Source: Saccharothrix tamanrassetensis (GTDB taxonomy: Bacteria > Actinomycetota > Actinomycetes > Mycobacteriales > Pseudonocardiaceae). Taken from it: 64,000 nucleotides of DNA. Below are positions 18,102 through 26,700 of the stretch, one piece after another (positions within the stretch are counted from its first letter, which is position 1; each line of letters starts with the position of its first letter). A program made the translations under genes and the position numbers. The DNA lies in contig NZ_JACHJN010000001.1 of NCBI RefSeq assembly GCF_014203665.1, positions 372,001 to 436,000 on the forward strand. The letters run 5' to 3'. The notes beneath the pieces are model-generated. The model did not search any database, was not told the origin of the DNA, and saw only the letters and a program-made list of their open reading frames with translations.

Positions 18102-19343
18102 GTGACGACCTCGGAACACCTCGACCTGATCTCGGCCGAGTCGCGGGCCACGGCTTACGAGACCTACGCCGGACTGCGGTCGGACGCCCCGATCTCCCGG
18201 GTGAAGATGCCGACCGGGCAGGACGTGTGGCTGCTGACCGGCTACGAGGAGGGCGTCGAGCTCCTCACCGACTACAACCGGTTCAAGACCACCGCGACCG
18301 TCGTGCCGGAGGGCGTGGAGATGCCCGCCGTGCCGGACGCGGTGCTGCGGCTATTGGGTGGCAGCATGGCGGCCCTGGACCCGCCGGACCACACCCGGCA
18401 GCGCCGGCTCGTGCAGGCCGCGTTCACGCCGCAGTACGTGGAGAAGCTGCGCCCCGTCGTCCAGGCGATCACCGACCGCCTGGTGGACGACCTGCTGGCC
18501 CGCCCGGACCGGAGCGTCGACCTGGTCGAGGAGTTCGCGGTGCCGCTGCCGCTGACCGTGATGTCGAACATGCTCGGCATCCCGCCGACCGACCGCGACC
18601 GGTTCCGGCTGTGGTCGGAACTGCTGCTGGGGCTGGACCCCACCTCGGCCCAGTCCGCGCCCAACGGCATGAGCCCGATGGACGTGATGGCCGAGATCGA
18701 GCGGTTCGTCGGCTACATCGACGCGCTGATCAAGGCCAAGCGGGCCGATCCCGGCGAGGACCTGATCTCCGGCATGGCGCTGGCCGAGGCCGACGGCGAG
18801 CGGATGACCGACGACGAGGTGCTGAAGATGGTGGCGCTGCTGGTCGTCGGCGGCCTGGGCACCACGCAGCACCTGATCGGCAACATGGTGCTGGCGCTGT
18901 TCCGCAACCCCGACCAGCTGGCGCTGCTCAGGGCGCAGCCCGAGCTGGCCGCGAACGCGGTGGACGAGATGCTGCGCTACCACGGTTCCATCGAGATCAG
19001 CTTCCCCCGCTTCGCCGCCGAGGACACCGTGCTCGCGGGCGAGTCGATCGCCAAAGGCGAGATGCTCATCGCCGTGCTCGCCGCCGGCAGCCGTGACCCC
19101 CGCAAGTTCACCGACCCCGACCGGCTCGACATCCGGCGGCACGGGGCGAGCCGGCACCTCGGGTTCGGCCGCGGCGCGCACATGTGCCTGGGCGCGCCGC
19201 TGGCCCGGGTGGAGGGCCAGATCGCGCTGAACACCCTGCTCAGCCGGTTGCCCGAGCTGCGCCCGGCGATCAGCCTGGACGACGTGACCTGGCGTGCCGG
19301 CATGACGCTGCGCGGGGTGACGGCACTGCCCGTGGCGTACTGA
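18102..19343 (+). CDS. Cytochrome P450, tailoring oxygenase
   Basis: A 413-residue soluble bacterial P450. The ExxR motif is in VDEMLRYHG and the heme-binding loop reads FGRGAHMCLGAPLAR, with Cys362 as thiolate ligand. In the I-helix the usual A-G-x-(D/E)-T-T reads GGLGTT, so the conserved acid is Gly, which may alter proton delivery. I chose GTG 18102 (AAAGGGGA just upstream, family-typical length) over the upstream ATG 18051, which lacks a ribosome binding site and falls over a possible -10 box. Divergent from the aminotransferase and preceded by a perfect cluster operator, it is likely to hydroxylate or epoxidise the macrocycle. No ferredoxin gene is in the window. Confidence 0.92.
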   Translation: MTTSEHLDLISAESRATAYETYAGLRSDAPISRVKMPTGQDVWLLTGYEEGVELLTDYNRFKTTATVVPEGVEMPAVPDAVLRLLGGSMAALDPPDHTRQRRLVQAAFTPQYVEKLRPVVQAITDRLVDDLLARPDRSVDLVEEFAVPLPLTVMSNMLGIPPTDRDRFRLWSELLLGLDPTSAQSAPNGMSPMDVMAEIERFVGYIDALIKAKRADPGEDLISGMALAEADGERMTDDEVLKMVALLVVGGLGTTQHLIGNMVLALFRNPDQLALLRAQPELAANAVDEMLRYHGSIEISFPRFAAEDTVLAGESIAKGEMLIAVLAAGSRDPRKFTDPDRLDIRRHGASRHLGFGRGAHMCLGAPLARVEGQIALNTLLSRLPELRPAISLDDVTWRAGMTLRGVTALPVAY

Positions 19344-19355
19344 CCCCAACGGCCG

Positions 19356-19393
19356 CCGCCCACCGCCCTCCTGTTCCGGAGGGCGGTGGGCGG
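19356..19393. terminator. Bidirectional intrinsic terminator
   Basis: A perfect 16-bp GC-rich stem (19356-19371 with 19378-19393) with a 6-nt loop and a short T run. It lies between the convergent P450 and SyrC-like genes. Confidence 0.88.
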
Positions 19394-19407
19394 TTTCGTG
19401 AGCGGCC

Positions 19408-20487
19408 TCAGGTCCGGGCGTCGATGAAGCGCACCGCCAGCTCCACCAAGTGCTCCTCCGCGCGGAACAGCGACAGGTGGTCGCCGTGCGCGGTGACGTG
19501 CAGGGTCGCGTCGGCCAGTCGCCCGGCGACGGCGTGCGACCCGGCGGGGTGGGCGGTTTCGTCGTCCTCGCTGGTCACGACCAGCGTGCGGTGCGGTACG
19601 TCGGGCAGGTACGGGCGCAGGTCGGTGGCCATGATCTCGCCGTTGAGCCGGCAGTACAGGTGCAGCAGTTCGGGCGTGGCGTAGGGGTAGACCACGAGGT
19701 GCGCCAGTCGCGGCGGGGTGACGCCGAGCATGGTGTGGGCGAGGACCGCGTGGACTCCCGCCGCCTTGTCGGTGCCCCGCGCGGCCATCGCCATGAGTGC
19801 CTGGAGGTTCCGCTGGTGGTCGGTCTTCGGGCTTTCGTCGCCGAGGTCGAAGTCGCCGTGCCACAGGCTCAGCGACGACACCCGCTCCGGCTCGCGCGCG
19901 GCAGCCACCACGCCGAGGACCGCGCCGCCGCACAGGCCCAGCACGTGCGCCTGGTCGAGTTCGAAGTGGTCCAACAGCGCGAACAGGTCGTCCACCTGCG
20001 CCGGGACGTCGACCGCACCGGTGAAGTGGTCGGTGAACAGCCCGCGGGTCTCCCACACCAGGACGAAGTGGTCGCGCGCCAGCGGGCGCATCCAGCCCTC
20101 GCACAGGCGCGCGGGCATCCCCGGCGCGGGCACGATCACGACGGCGGGCTTCGTCCGGTCGCCGGCGGCGTAAGCGGGCAGTTCGGCACCGTCGGGCGCA
20201 CGCACGACCACGCGCGACGCCCACGCGTCGAAGTCCTGCGCCCGCGCGGCTTCGACGTCCGCAGCGGACACTGCGACCGGCTCCGCCAGGTCCAGGTACG
20301 CGCTGAGCACCCGTTCGAACGGCCCCAGCCCGTCCACGTCCCCCACGGGCGTGATCGGCGGCAGCCCCAACCGCTCGGCGAGCGCGCCGAGGCCGGGGTC
20401 GCCCGACCGGACCCGCACCGGCTGCGGCAGCGCCGACAGCAGGGGTCCTGCCGCGAGGAGGGCTCGCACCAGCTCCACCGGGTTCAT
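19408..20487 (-). CDS. syrC-like: SyrC/CmaE-type aminoacyl carrier-to-carrier transferase (Cys-nucleophile alpha/beta hydrolase)
   Basis: A 359-residue alpha/beta hydrolase fold whose nucleophile elbow is GLCGG, with Cys186 in place of the Ser of hydrolases. The His is probably in AHGDHLSLF. Cys-elbow enzymes of this type (SyrC in syringomycin, CmaE in coronamic acid) shuttle aminoacyl groups between PCP domains without releasing them. With a Thr-loading A-PCP and a SyrB2-like halogenase in the cluster, and an NRPS that begins with an unloaded PCP, the clear inference is transfer of chlorothreonine from 3897-5693 to 9205-15651. The ATG at 20487 overlaps the stop of HMG synthase (ATGA), and it is the last gene of the 30-kb minus-strand operon. 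Confidence 0.87.
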   Translation of the reverse strand: MNPVELVRALLAAGPLLSALPQPVRVRSGDPGLGALAERLGLPPITPVGDVDGLGPFERVLSAYLDLAEPVAVSAADVEAARAQDFDAWASRVVVRAPDGAELPAYAAGDRTKPAVVIVPAPGMPARLCEGWMRPLARDHFVLVWETRGLFTDHFTGAVDVPAQVDDLFALLDHFELDQAHVLGLCGGAVLGVVAAAREPERVSSLSLWHGDFDLGDESPKTDHQRNLQALMAMAARGTDKAAGVHAVLAHTMLGVTPPRLAHLVVYPYATPELLHLYCRLNGEIMATDLRPYLPDVPHRTLVVTSEDDETAHPAGSHAVAGRLADATLHVTAHGDHLSLFRAEEHLVELAVRFIDART

Positions 20488-21722
20488 GCCGCTCCTACCG
20501 TGATCCAGTCGTACTTGCGGTGGTACCCGGTGACCCCGGTGCAGGCGAGCAGCGTGCGGCGCGCACCGACCCGGTCCAGCACGCCGGCGTGGCGGTCCGG
20601 GTCGATGCTCTTGTCGGCCACCGGGACGAGGCAGGTCGCGTTCTCCGCCACCAGGTTCTTGTACTCGTCGAAGGTCAGCTCGCAACGCGCGGCCAACTGC
20701 TCACCGATCCGCATCCGTCCGACGGCCGCGGTGGACCCCGCGTCGACGACGCCGCTGTAGAACTCCGAGGCGCAGCCGGAACCGTAGGAGTACAGACCGA
20801 CGCGAACCGGAGCGGTCGGCCGGAGGTGGTCGATCAGGCTGGCCAGCGCCAGGTACACCGAGCCGGAGCAGAGGTTGCCGACCCGGCTCGGGTACTCCAG
20901 CGCGGGTGCCACCCGGCGCGCGAAGTCCTCCGCGATGTCCGGGATCCGGTGCTCGCGCGCGAGTTTGCGGTGCGCGGCGCGGACGATCCCGGCGAACGGC
21001 GTGTGCATGGCCAGACCGGCGAACGTGGTGGCGAAGTCGACGCCGGAGACCTTGTCCGAGTAGTCGCGGAACGAGTTGGTCAGGCAGTCCAGGTACGCGA
21101 ACAGCGACCGGTCGGCGTCGGCGATGTCGAACGTCGGCGTGGGCCGGGCGGAGTCGAGGGTCTCGTAGCTGTGGCTGCCGGACGCGCCGAGGTCGAGCGC
21201 GAGCACGTGCGGCCGGTCGCTCAACAGCAACGCCGCGCTGCCGGTGCCCATGGCGGGCTCGGTGTACGCCGCCCCCTCGTCGACCAAGGACACATCGGTC
21301 GCGATCACCAGGGCCTTGGCACCGGGCGACACACCGGCAGCCAGGTAGCCGCACGCCAACTGCAACGCGCCGGTGGCGGCGTAGCACGCCTGCTTCACCT
21401 CGAACACCCGGCAGCGCCTGCTCAGCCCGAGGTGCTCGTGCACGTACGAAGCGATGGACTTGCTGTAGTCCACGCCCGACTCGCTGGACGTCACGACCAG
21501 CTCGATCCGGTCCCGCTCCGCCGGGTCCAGCGCGTCCACGATCGGCTTGGCCGCGTTCACCGCGTGCGTCACCGGGTCCTCGAACGGCAGGGCGACGGAC
21601 TTCTCGGACATCATCAGGTTGTCCAGCCGCGCCGGGTCCAGGCCGCGGCCCGCGAACAGCGCGGGCACCGCGATGCGGGCCACCCCGCAGTAGGTGTTGA
21701 GCGCCTCGATCCCGACGTTCAT
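20484..21722 (-). CDS. lnmM-like: HMG-CoA-synthase-like beta-branching enzyme, propionate set (LnmM-type)
   Basis: A 412-residue HMG synthase homologue. The N-terminus MNVGIEALNTYCG and the acyl-accepting Cys in VKQACYAATGALQLA are diagnostic, and a catalytic Glu lies in TSSESGVDYSK. It condenses an acyl-ACP-derived nucleophile with the beta-keto group of the polyketide on its ACP. Neighbours are a donor ACP (four-base overlap at 21719-21722) and an LnmK homologue, reproducing the leinamycin LnmK-LnmL-LnmM trio that adds a propionate-derived branch. A second HMG synthase at 50841-52073 probably serves the acetate branch. Confidence 0.93.
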   Translation of the reverse strand: MNVGIEALNTYCGVARIAVPALFAGRGLDPARLDNLMMSEKSVALPFEDPVTHAVNAAKPIVDALDPAERDRIELVVTSSESGVDYSKSIASYVHEHLGLSRRCRVFEVKQACYAATGALQLACGYLAAGVSPGAKALVIATDVSLVDEGAAYTEPAMGTGSAALLLSDRPHVLALDLGASGSHSYETLDSARPTPTFDIADADRSLFAYLDCLTNSFRDYSDKVSGVDFATTFAGLAMHTPFAGIVRAAHRKLAREHRIPDIAEDFARRVAPALEYPSRVGNLCSGSVYLALASLIDHLRPTAPVRVGLYSYGSGCASEFYSGVVDAGSTAAVGRMRIGEQLAARCELTFDEYKNLVAENATCLVPVADKSIDPDRHAGVLDRVGARRTLLACTGVTGYHRKYDWITVGAA

Positions 21723-21961
21723 CGCGCCCCCAGCTCGGTCAGGAACGCCACCAGGTGGTCGATGTCGCGCAGGTCGCTGAAGCTGGCCAGCGGTTCGGCC
21801 AGGCCCAGCCGCTCCCGGACGCCGAGGATGATCTCCACCCGGTCCACCGAGTCCGCGCCCAGGTCCCGCAGGTGCTGCCGACCGGATATCCGGTCGGCCG
21901 GCACGGTCGGCAGGATCTCGGTGATCACCTCGTGGACCACGTCCCGCACCGCCTCGCTCAT
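21719..21961 (-). CDS. lnmL-like: Donor acyl carrier protein of the propionate-type branch set (LnmL-type)
   Basis: An 80-residue discrete ACP with DLGADSVDRVEIILGV around the phosphopantetheine Ser. The DSVDRVE pattern is that of donor ACPs working with HMG synthases. ATGA overlaps on both sides couple it to the LnmK-like gene upstream and the HMG synthase downstream. It is expected to carry the (methyl)malonyl-derived propionyl unit. Confidence 0.9.
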   Translation of the reverse strand: MSEAVRDVVHEVITEILPTVPADRISGRQHLRDLGADSVDRVEIILGVRERLGLAEPLASFSDLRDIDHLVAFLTELGAR

Positions 21962-22893
21962 CCCGCCACCCCCGTCTTCACCTGTTGCACCGCGACGGCG
22001 ATCAGCCGTCCCGTGGTCCGGTCCGCGAGCACGGCCCGGACCGTCTCGTCCGCGTCCGGCAGCTCGCCGCCGCTCTGGTGGGACAGCTCGACCCTCAGCA
22101 CGGTGCCCGCGTCGGCGTTGCCCAGGTAGCACACCTTCTGGTCGAGCACGATGCGGTCCAGGAACCCGGTGTCCGTCCCGCCCCGGTGCCGCCACAGCCG
22201 CAGCAGGGCCCAGTCCACGATGGAGAAGTAGGCCGCGAAGTACAGCAGCCCCACGCCGTTGAGGTCGCGGGTGACGTCGACCGGGTAGTCCACGGTGAGC
22301 CGGGCCCGCTCGTCGGCCGGTGGCGACAGCGCACCGAGCGAGCGGATCTCGTTGTACGCGCGGCGCGGCGAGTACTCGGCGGGCAGCACGGGCAGGTGCT
22401 CGTGCCGGAAGTCGGCGGGCGAGGCGCTGCGCAGGTCCTCGTTGCCGCCGGACGCTCCGCGTGCCACCCAGCGGTTGAAGTTCTGCGCGTACAGGCATTC
22501 CGGGTCCGGGTGCGCGTAGAACTCGTCGGGGTCGACCCGCCGGGCCGGTCCGCCGCGCCGGATCTCGTGCAGCGTCAGGACGGACTCGCTGCCGAACCCG
22601 AACACCCGCGAGTCGACGCGCAGCATGTCCCCGAACGTCAGGCCGCGCACGTGGAAACCCGGGCTGGCGCGCACGTGGTAGTAGTAGAACGCCAGGTAGG
22701 TCGGCGCTCCCCCGCCGTCCCGGGCGGTGTAGACGTTGGTCCCGCACAAGGCGCTGACGGTGTCCCACGTCCAGTCGCCGATCTGGCCCACGAACAGCGA
22801 ACCCGGTCCGCACATACCGGGTCGCACGACCGTCGTGCGGGTCGTCGAGTCGCTGTCGAGCACCTCCAGGTCGCGGGTGGTCAACGCGGTCAC
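21958..22893 (-). CDS. lnmK-like: LnmK-type bifunctional acyltransferase/decarboxylase
   Basis: A 311-residue double-hot-dog protein matching LnmK along its length as I recall that sequence: VVRPGMCGPGSLFVGQIGDW, TYLAFYYYHVRASPGFH, FGFGSESVLTLH, NRWVARGASGGNEDL and DLNGVGLLYFAAYFS. In leinamycin biosynthesis LnmK loads methylmalonyl-CoA onto the donor ACP and decarboxylates it to propionyl-ACP. Start is GTG 22893, with AGGAGGT ahead and a four-base overlap with the stop of the large PKS. The next two genes are the donor ACP and HMG synthase. Its presence argues for a propionate-derived beta-branch, separate from the acetate branch made by the decarboxylating KS set. Confidence 0.95.
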   Translation of the reverse strand: MTALTTRDLEVLDSDSTTRTTVVRPGMCGPGSLFVGQIGDWTWDTVSALCGTNVYTARDGGGAPTYLAFYYYHVRASPGFHVRGLTFGDMLRVDSRVFGFGSESVLTLHEIRRGGPARRVDPDEFYAHPDPECLYAQNFNRWVARGASGGNEDLRSASPADFRHEHLPVLPAEYSPRRAYNEIRSLGALSPPADERARLTVDYPVDVTRDLNGVGLLYFAAYFSIVDWALLRLWRHRGGTDTGFLDRIVLDQKVCYLGNADAGTVLRVELSHQSGGELPDADETVRAVLADRTTGRLIAVAVQQVKTGVAG

Positions 22894-23720
22894 GAGGGCA
22901 CCTCCTGTGTGTCGTGCTCGGCGACGAACGCGGCCAGCACGCTGTTGCACTGCGCCGGGCTGGTCAGGTACGGGAAGTGGCCCGCGTCGGGGATCTCGGT
23001 GTAGCGGGCGTCGGTGATCGCGCCGTGCAGCAGGTGCGCGGTCTTCAACGGGATGACGGTGTCGCTGCGCCCCTGCACGACCATCGTCGGAACGTCCACT
23101 TCGGACAGCCGGGCGAGCAGGTCCGGTCGGGCGGCGAACACGTCCAGGTAGCGCAGACCGATCTGCGGGTCCATGCTCTCACAGCGCAACAACAACTGCT
23201 CGATCCCGGCACGGTCGCGCGCGAGCCGCTCGGACCCGCTCTCCCCGATCGTCCGGTCCAGGTCCTCGGCCGCCACCACGGCCAGCCGGTTGATCTCGCC
23301 GACCCGGTTGCCGATCTTGTAGGAGCTGCCGAGCAGGGTCAGGGACGCGGTGTCGCGCGGGAAGTCCAGCGCGTAGGTCAGCGCCACCAGGCCGCCGAAC
23401 GACGCGCCGACGACGTGCACCGGGCCGGTCACGCCCAACGCGTGGAGCGCGTCCCGTTCCAGGGCGGCGAGGCCGGCGAGCGTGATGTCCGGTGCGGCCG
23501 TGGTGCTGCCGACGCCGGGGTGGTGGATGCTGATCACGCGGTGCCGGTCGGCGAGTTCGGCGAACTGGTGGGCGAACACGCCCGCACCGATGTTGAACGG
23601 GTGCATGAGCAGCAGGGGCGACCCCTCGCCGGCGGTGAAGACCTCCACCTCCGCACCACCCGCCGGCACGACGTGCCGCCGGACGTCCGGCCGGTGCTCG
23701 CGCAGCACCTGTTCGTTGTC
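22890..23720 (-). other. C-terminal thioesterase domain of the large PKS
   Basis: An alpha/beta hydrolase domain with nucleophile motif GASFGG, oxyanion region LLMHPFNIG and terminal His in DAGHFPYLTSP. It presumably releases the chain by macrocyclization onto the amine or hydroxyl of the starter residue. Confidence 0.85.
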
Positions 23721-26700
23721 GTCACTGGGCTTCTGCCCCTCGCTGAGGGCTCGGCGCACGTCCTCGGGCACCCGTTCGACCGGCTGGTAGACCGCGCGGG
23801 CCGCTTCCCCGGCGGTGCGGACGCCGCCGGTGACGAGTTCGACCGCCGTGCCCCCGGCGGCCAGCTCGGCGATCCGGTCGGCGATGGGCTCGACCTCGGC
23901 CGGGCCGTACCCGACCGGCACCGCGAGCCGCACGCAGCCCGACAGCTCGCCGACCGACAGGTGCGGCGCGCCGCGGACCCCCGCGCCCCGGTAGAGCCAC
24001 GCCAGGCAGGACATCACCGGGTGCTCCTGGCCGGCGAACGCGGGCATCCGGGCCACGTCGAGCAGCACGCAGTGCCCGGCGACCGGTTCCACCACCGGCA
24101 CACCCCGGTCGCGCAGCCCGCTCCACAGCGCCCGCACCGCGGCCATCCGCCGGCGCACCTGCGCGGCCACGCCGTCCCGGTCGGCGACCGCGTTCGCGAT
24201 CACGTTCCGGGTGGCCAGGTCCACCTCCCACCCGCGCCGCGCCACGTCCTCGCGCAGCCGGGCCGCCAGCGCCTCGTCGTTCGTGGCCAGCAGCCCGCCC
24301 GCACCGACGCCGAAGTCCTTGGACAGGCTGAACGTCGCCGTGTCGGCGAGCGCCAGCATCTCGCGGACCACCGGCCACGGGTCGCCGCCGTCGGCGAGGA
24401 ACATCGCGTTCTCCACGATCCGACTGGCGTCCAGGACCAGGTCGACCCCCCGCTCACGGGTGATGCGGCGGACCTCGCGGAGTTCGTCGAGCCCGATCGG
24501 GTAGCCGCCGCCCGCGTTGTTGGACGCCTCCACGACCACGAAGGCCGTGCGGTCGTCGACGGCGCGGGCGATGTCGCCGGGGTCGAGCGTGCGGCCGTCA
24601 CCGACCTGGACCGGTTCGTAGCCGACGTCGGTCAGCGCGAGCAGCCAGGTGGGGAACACGGCGGTGTGCAGCACGACCCCGCGCCTGCCCGGCCGGCTGC
24701 GGCACAGCATCGCCTCGGCCGAGCGCCCCGACCTGGTGGGCAGGACTTCGGCGAACGGCAGCCAGTCGTGCGCGGTGAGCTTCGGCGCGGCGGGGCGTTC
24801 GGCGAGGTCCCGCATCCGGCGCGCGATGAAGGCGTCGGCACGTTCGGCCCACGAGTCGGTGAGCAGGTCGACCGGGACGAGGTCGTGCGCCAGGGTGAGC
24901 GGGTTGTAGCCGTGCCCGGCGAGGATCGCGCTGCGCCCCGGTTCCGTCGTGGGGTCGGGCGGCGAGCCCGCGGCCTTCACCGGCGCGGCCACCGGAACCT
25001 CGGCCCTCACCGGGGCCTGCGGCGGGACGGGGACCGGGCGGGCGGCTGTGCCGCGACCGGCAGGCCGCTCCGGGGCGACCCCGGCCGCCTTCGCCACGGG
25101 CGCGGGCGGCGTCACGTCCGGGAACAGGTCGGGGTTGGCGATCATCAGGATGATGTCGGTGACCGACGTGCGGTCCTCGGCGGCGGTCCGGCACAGGTAG
25201 ATCGGGGTGTTCGTGGGCCGGAACTTGTTCTTGAACCGGAAGTTCCCCTCGCCGAAGATGCCGACCGAGTGCAGCTCCTCCAGCGCCTCCGCGACCTCGG
25301 GGTCGGCGTTGGGCGACTTCGCGATCGCCACTCCGAAGCTCGCGCCGAAGCTGAACGCCGTGCAGCCTTCCGCCTTCGTCTTCTCGATGATCTTGACGAT
25401 GGCGTACTCCAGCCCGCCGGCGGGCATGGTGGGCGGGTAGAACTCCAGGTCCAGCAGGTAGCAACGCTCGGACGGCAGCTTGGTGACGATGATCGCGTTG
25501 ACCATCTCGTCGTCCACGTAGGTCAGGAACACCCGGTGCCGGGAGTCGAGCCGGCCGGTGCGGATCTCCTCGCGCACCACACCGACGTACGGGTTCACCA
25601 TCTGCTTGTGGTCGCCCCACGAGTCCATCAGGCCGACGATCCGCAGGTCGACCGCGGGGTCCTCGCCCACCCGGTACTCGTCCACCCGGCACGCGCCGGC
25701 CCGCTCGAACCGGCCGAGCAGGTTGCGCAGCCGCTGCATCCGGCCGCCGGCGGTGGTGAAGGACGACAGGTCGTCCAACCGCTGCACCGCCCCGAACGGG
25801 GTGGCGGTGATCGGTTCCCCGGCGACCTCGGTCAGGTGCGCGAGGGACAGGAAGTTCGGCCGCAGACCGTTGCGCCGGGCCCAGGCCATCCAGTCCGCCA
25901 CCAGGTCGTGGAAGTGGTCGGGGTGGCCGACGAAGCTCCAGGCGAACAGGTCGTCGCCGCGCGTCGAGAAGTTGACGTAGCCCTCGCGGGGCGTGTCCAC
26001 GAACGCGAACGGCGCGATGTCGCGTCCGGCCAGGCCGCCTTCCTTGGCGTAGCGGCGATCCAGGTCGGCCATCAGCTCGCGCAGCGCGGGCCGGTCCGCC
26101 AGCGCCCGTTTGCGCACGACCACCGGCTCGCCGTCGACCTCGCCGGGCGTCTCGATGTCCCCCGTGCCCCGCCGCACCGGAGCCGGGGCCGGGGCCGACC
26201 CGGCCTGGCCGGACAGGAAGCCGGTGAGCTCGGCCATGGTCGGCCGGTCGAACAGCAGCGTCTTGGGCAGTGCGCCGTACCGCTGCTCCAGTGCGCCGAT
26301 CACGCGCAGCATGTCGAACGACGTCAACCCGTTGTCGGCGAACGACCGGTCGGGGTCGAGCGGTCGGTCCAGGGCCTCGGCCACGATCCCGCCGACCGGG
26401 TCACCGGGTTCGACGATCTCGCCGACCGGGCCACCGGAATCAGCCGGTGCGGCTGAACGCTCCGGTGCAACGGATTCGGCGGGCTCGTCGACCGGATCCA
26501 GAGCGTCCACTGTGGACTTGCTGCGAGAAATGAGCGCAACCAGAGCATCCACCGTGTCGTGCTCGTACAACTCGGCCGCGGTCAGCTCGACGTCGAACCG
26601 GGCCATCAGCGTCCGGGCCAGCTCCATCCGGAAGATCGAGTCCAGTCCCAGGTCGGAGAACGCGCTGCCCGCGGCGATGTCGCCGGGCTCCGTGCCCAGT

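Noticed and set aside
18051..19343. Upstream ATG start for the P450
   Set aside because: There is no ribosome binding site, the extra residues do not look like a P450 N-terminus, and the ATG overlaps a possible -10 element. GTG 18102 has AAAGGGGA and gives the usual length.
19408..20487. Ordinary hydrolase or editing thioesterase
   Set aside because: The nucleophile elbow carries Cys (GLCGG), not Ser, and a separate type II thioesterase with GHSMG is present at 15648-16382.
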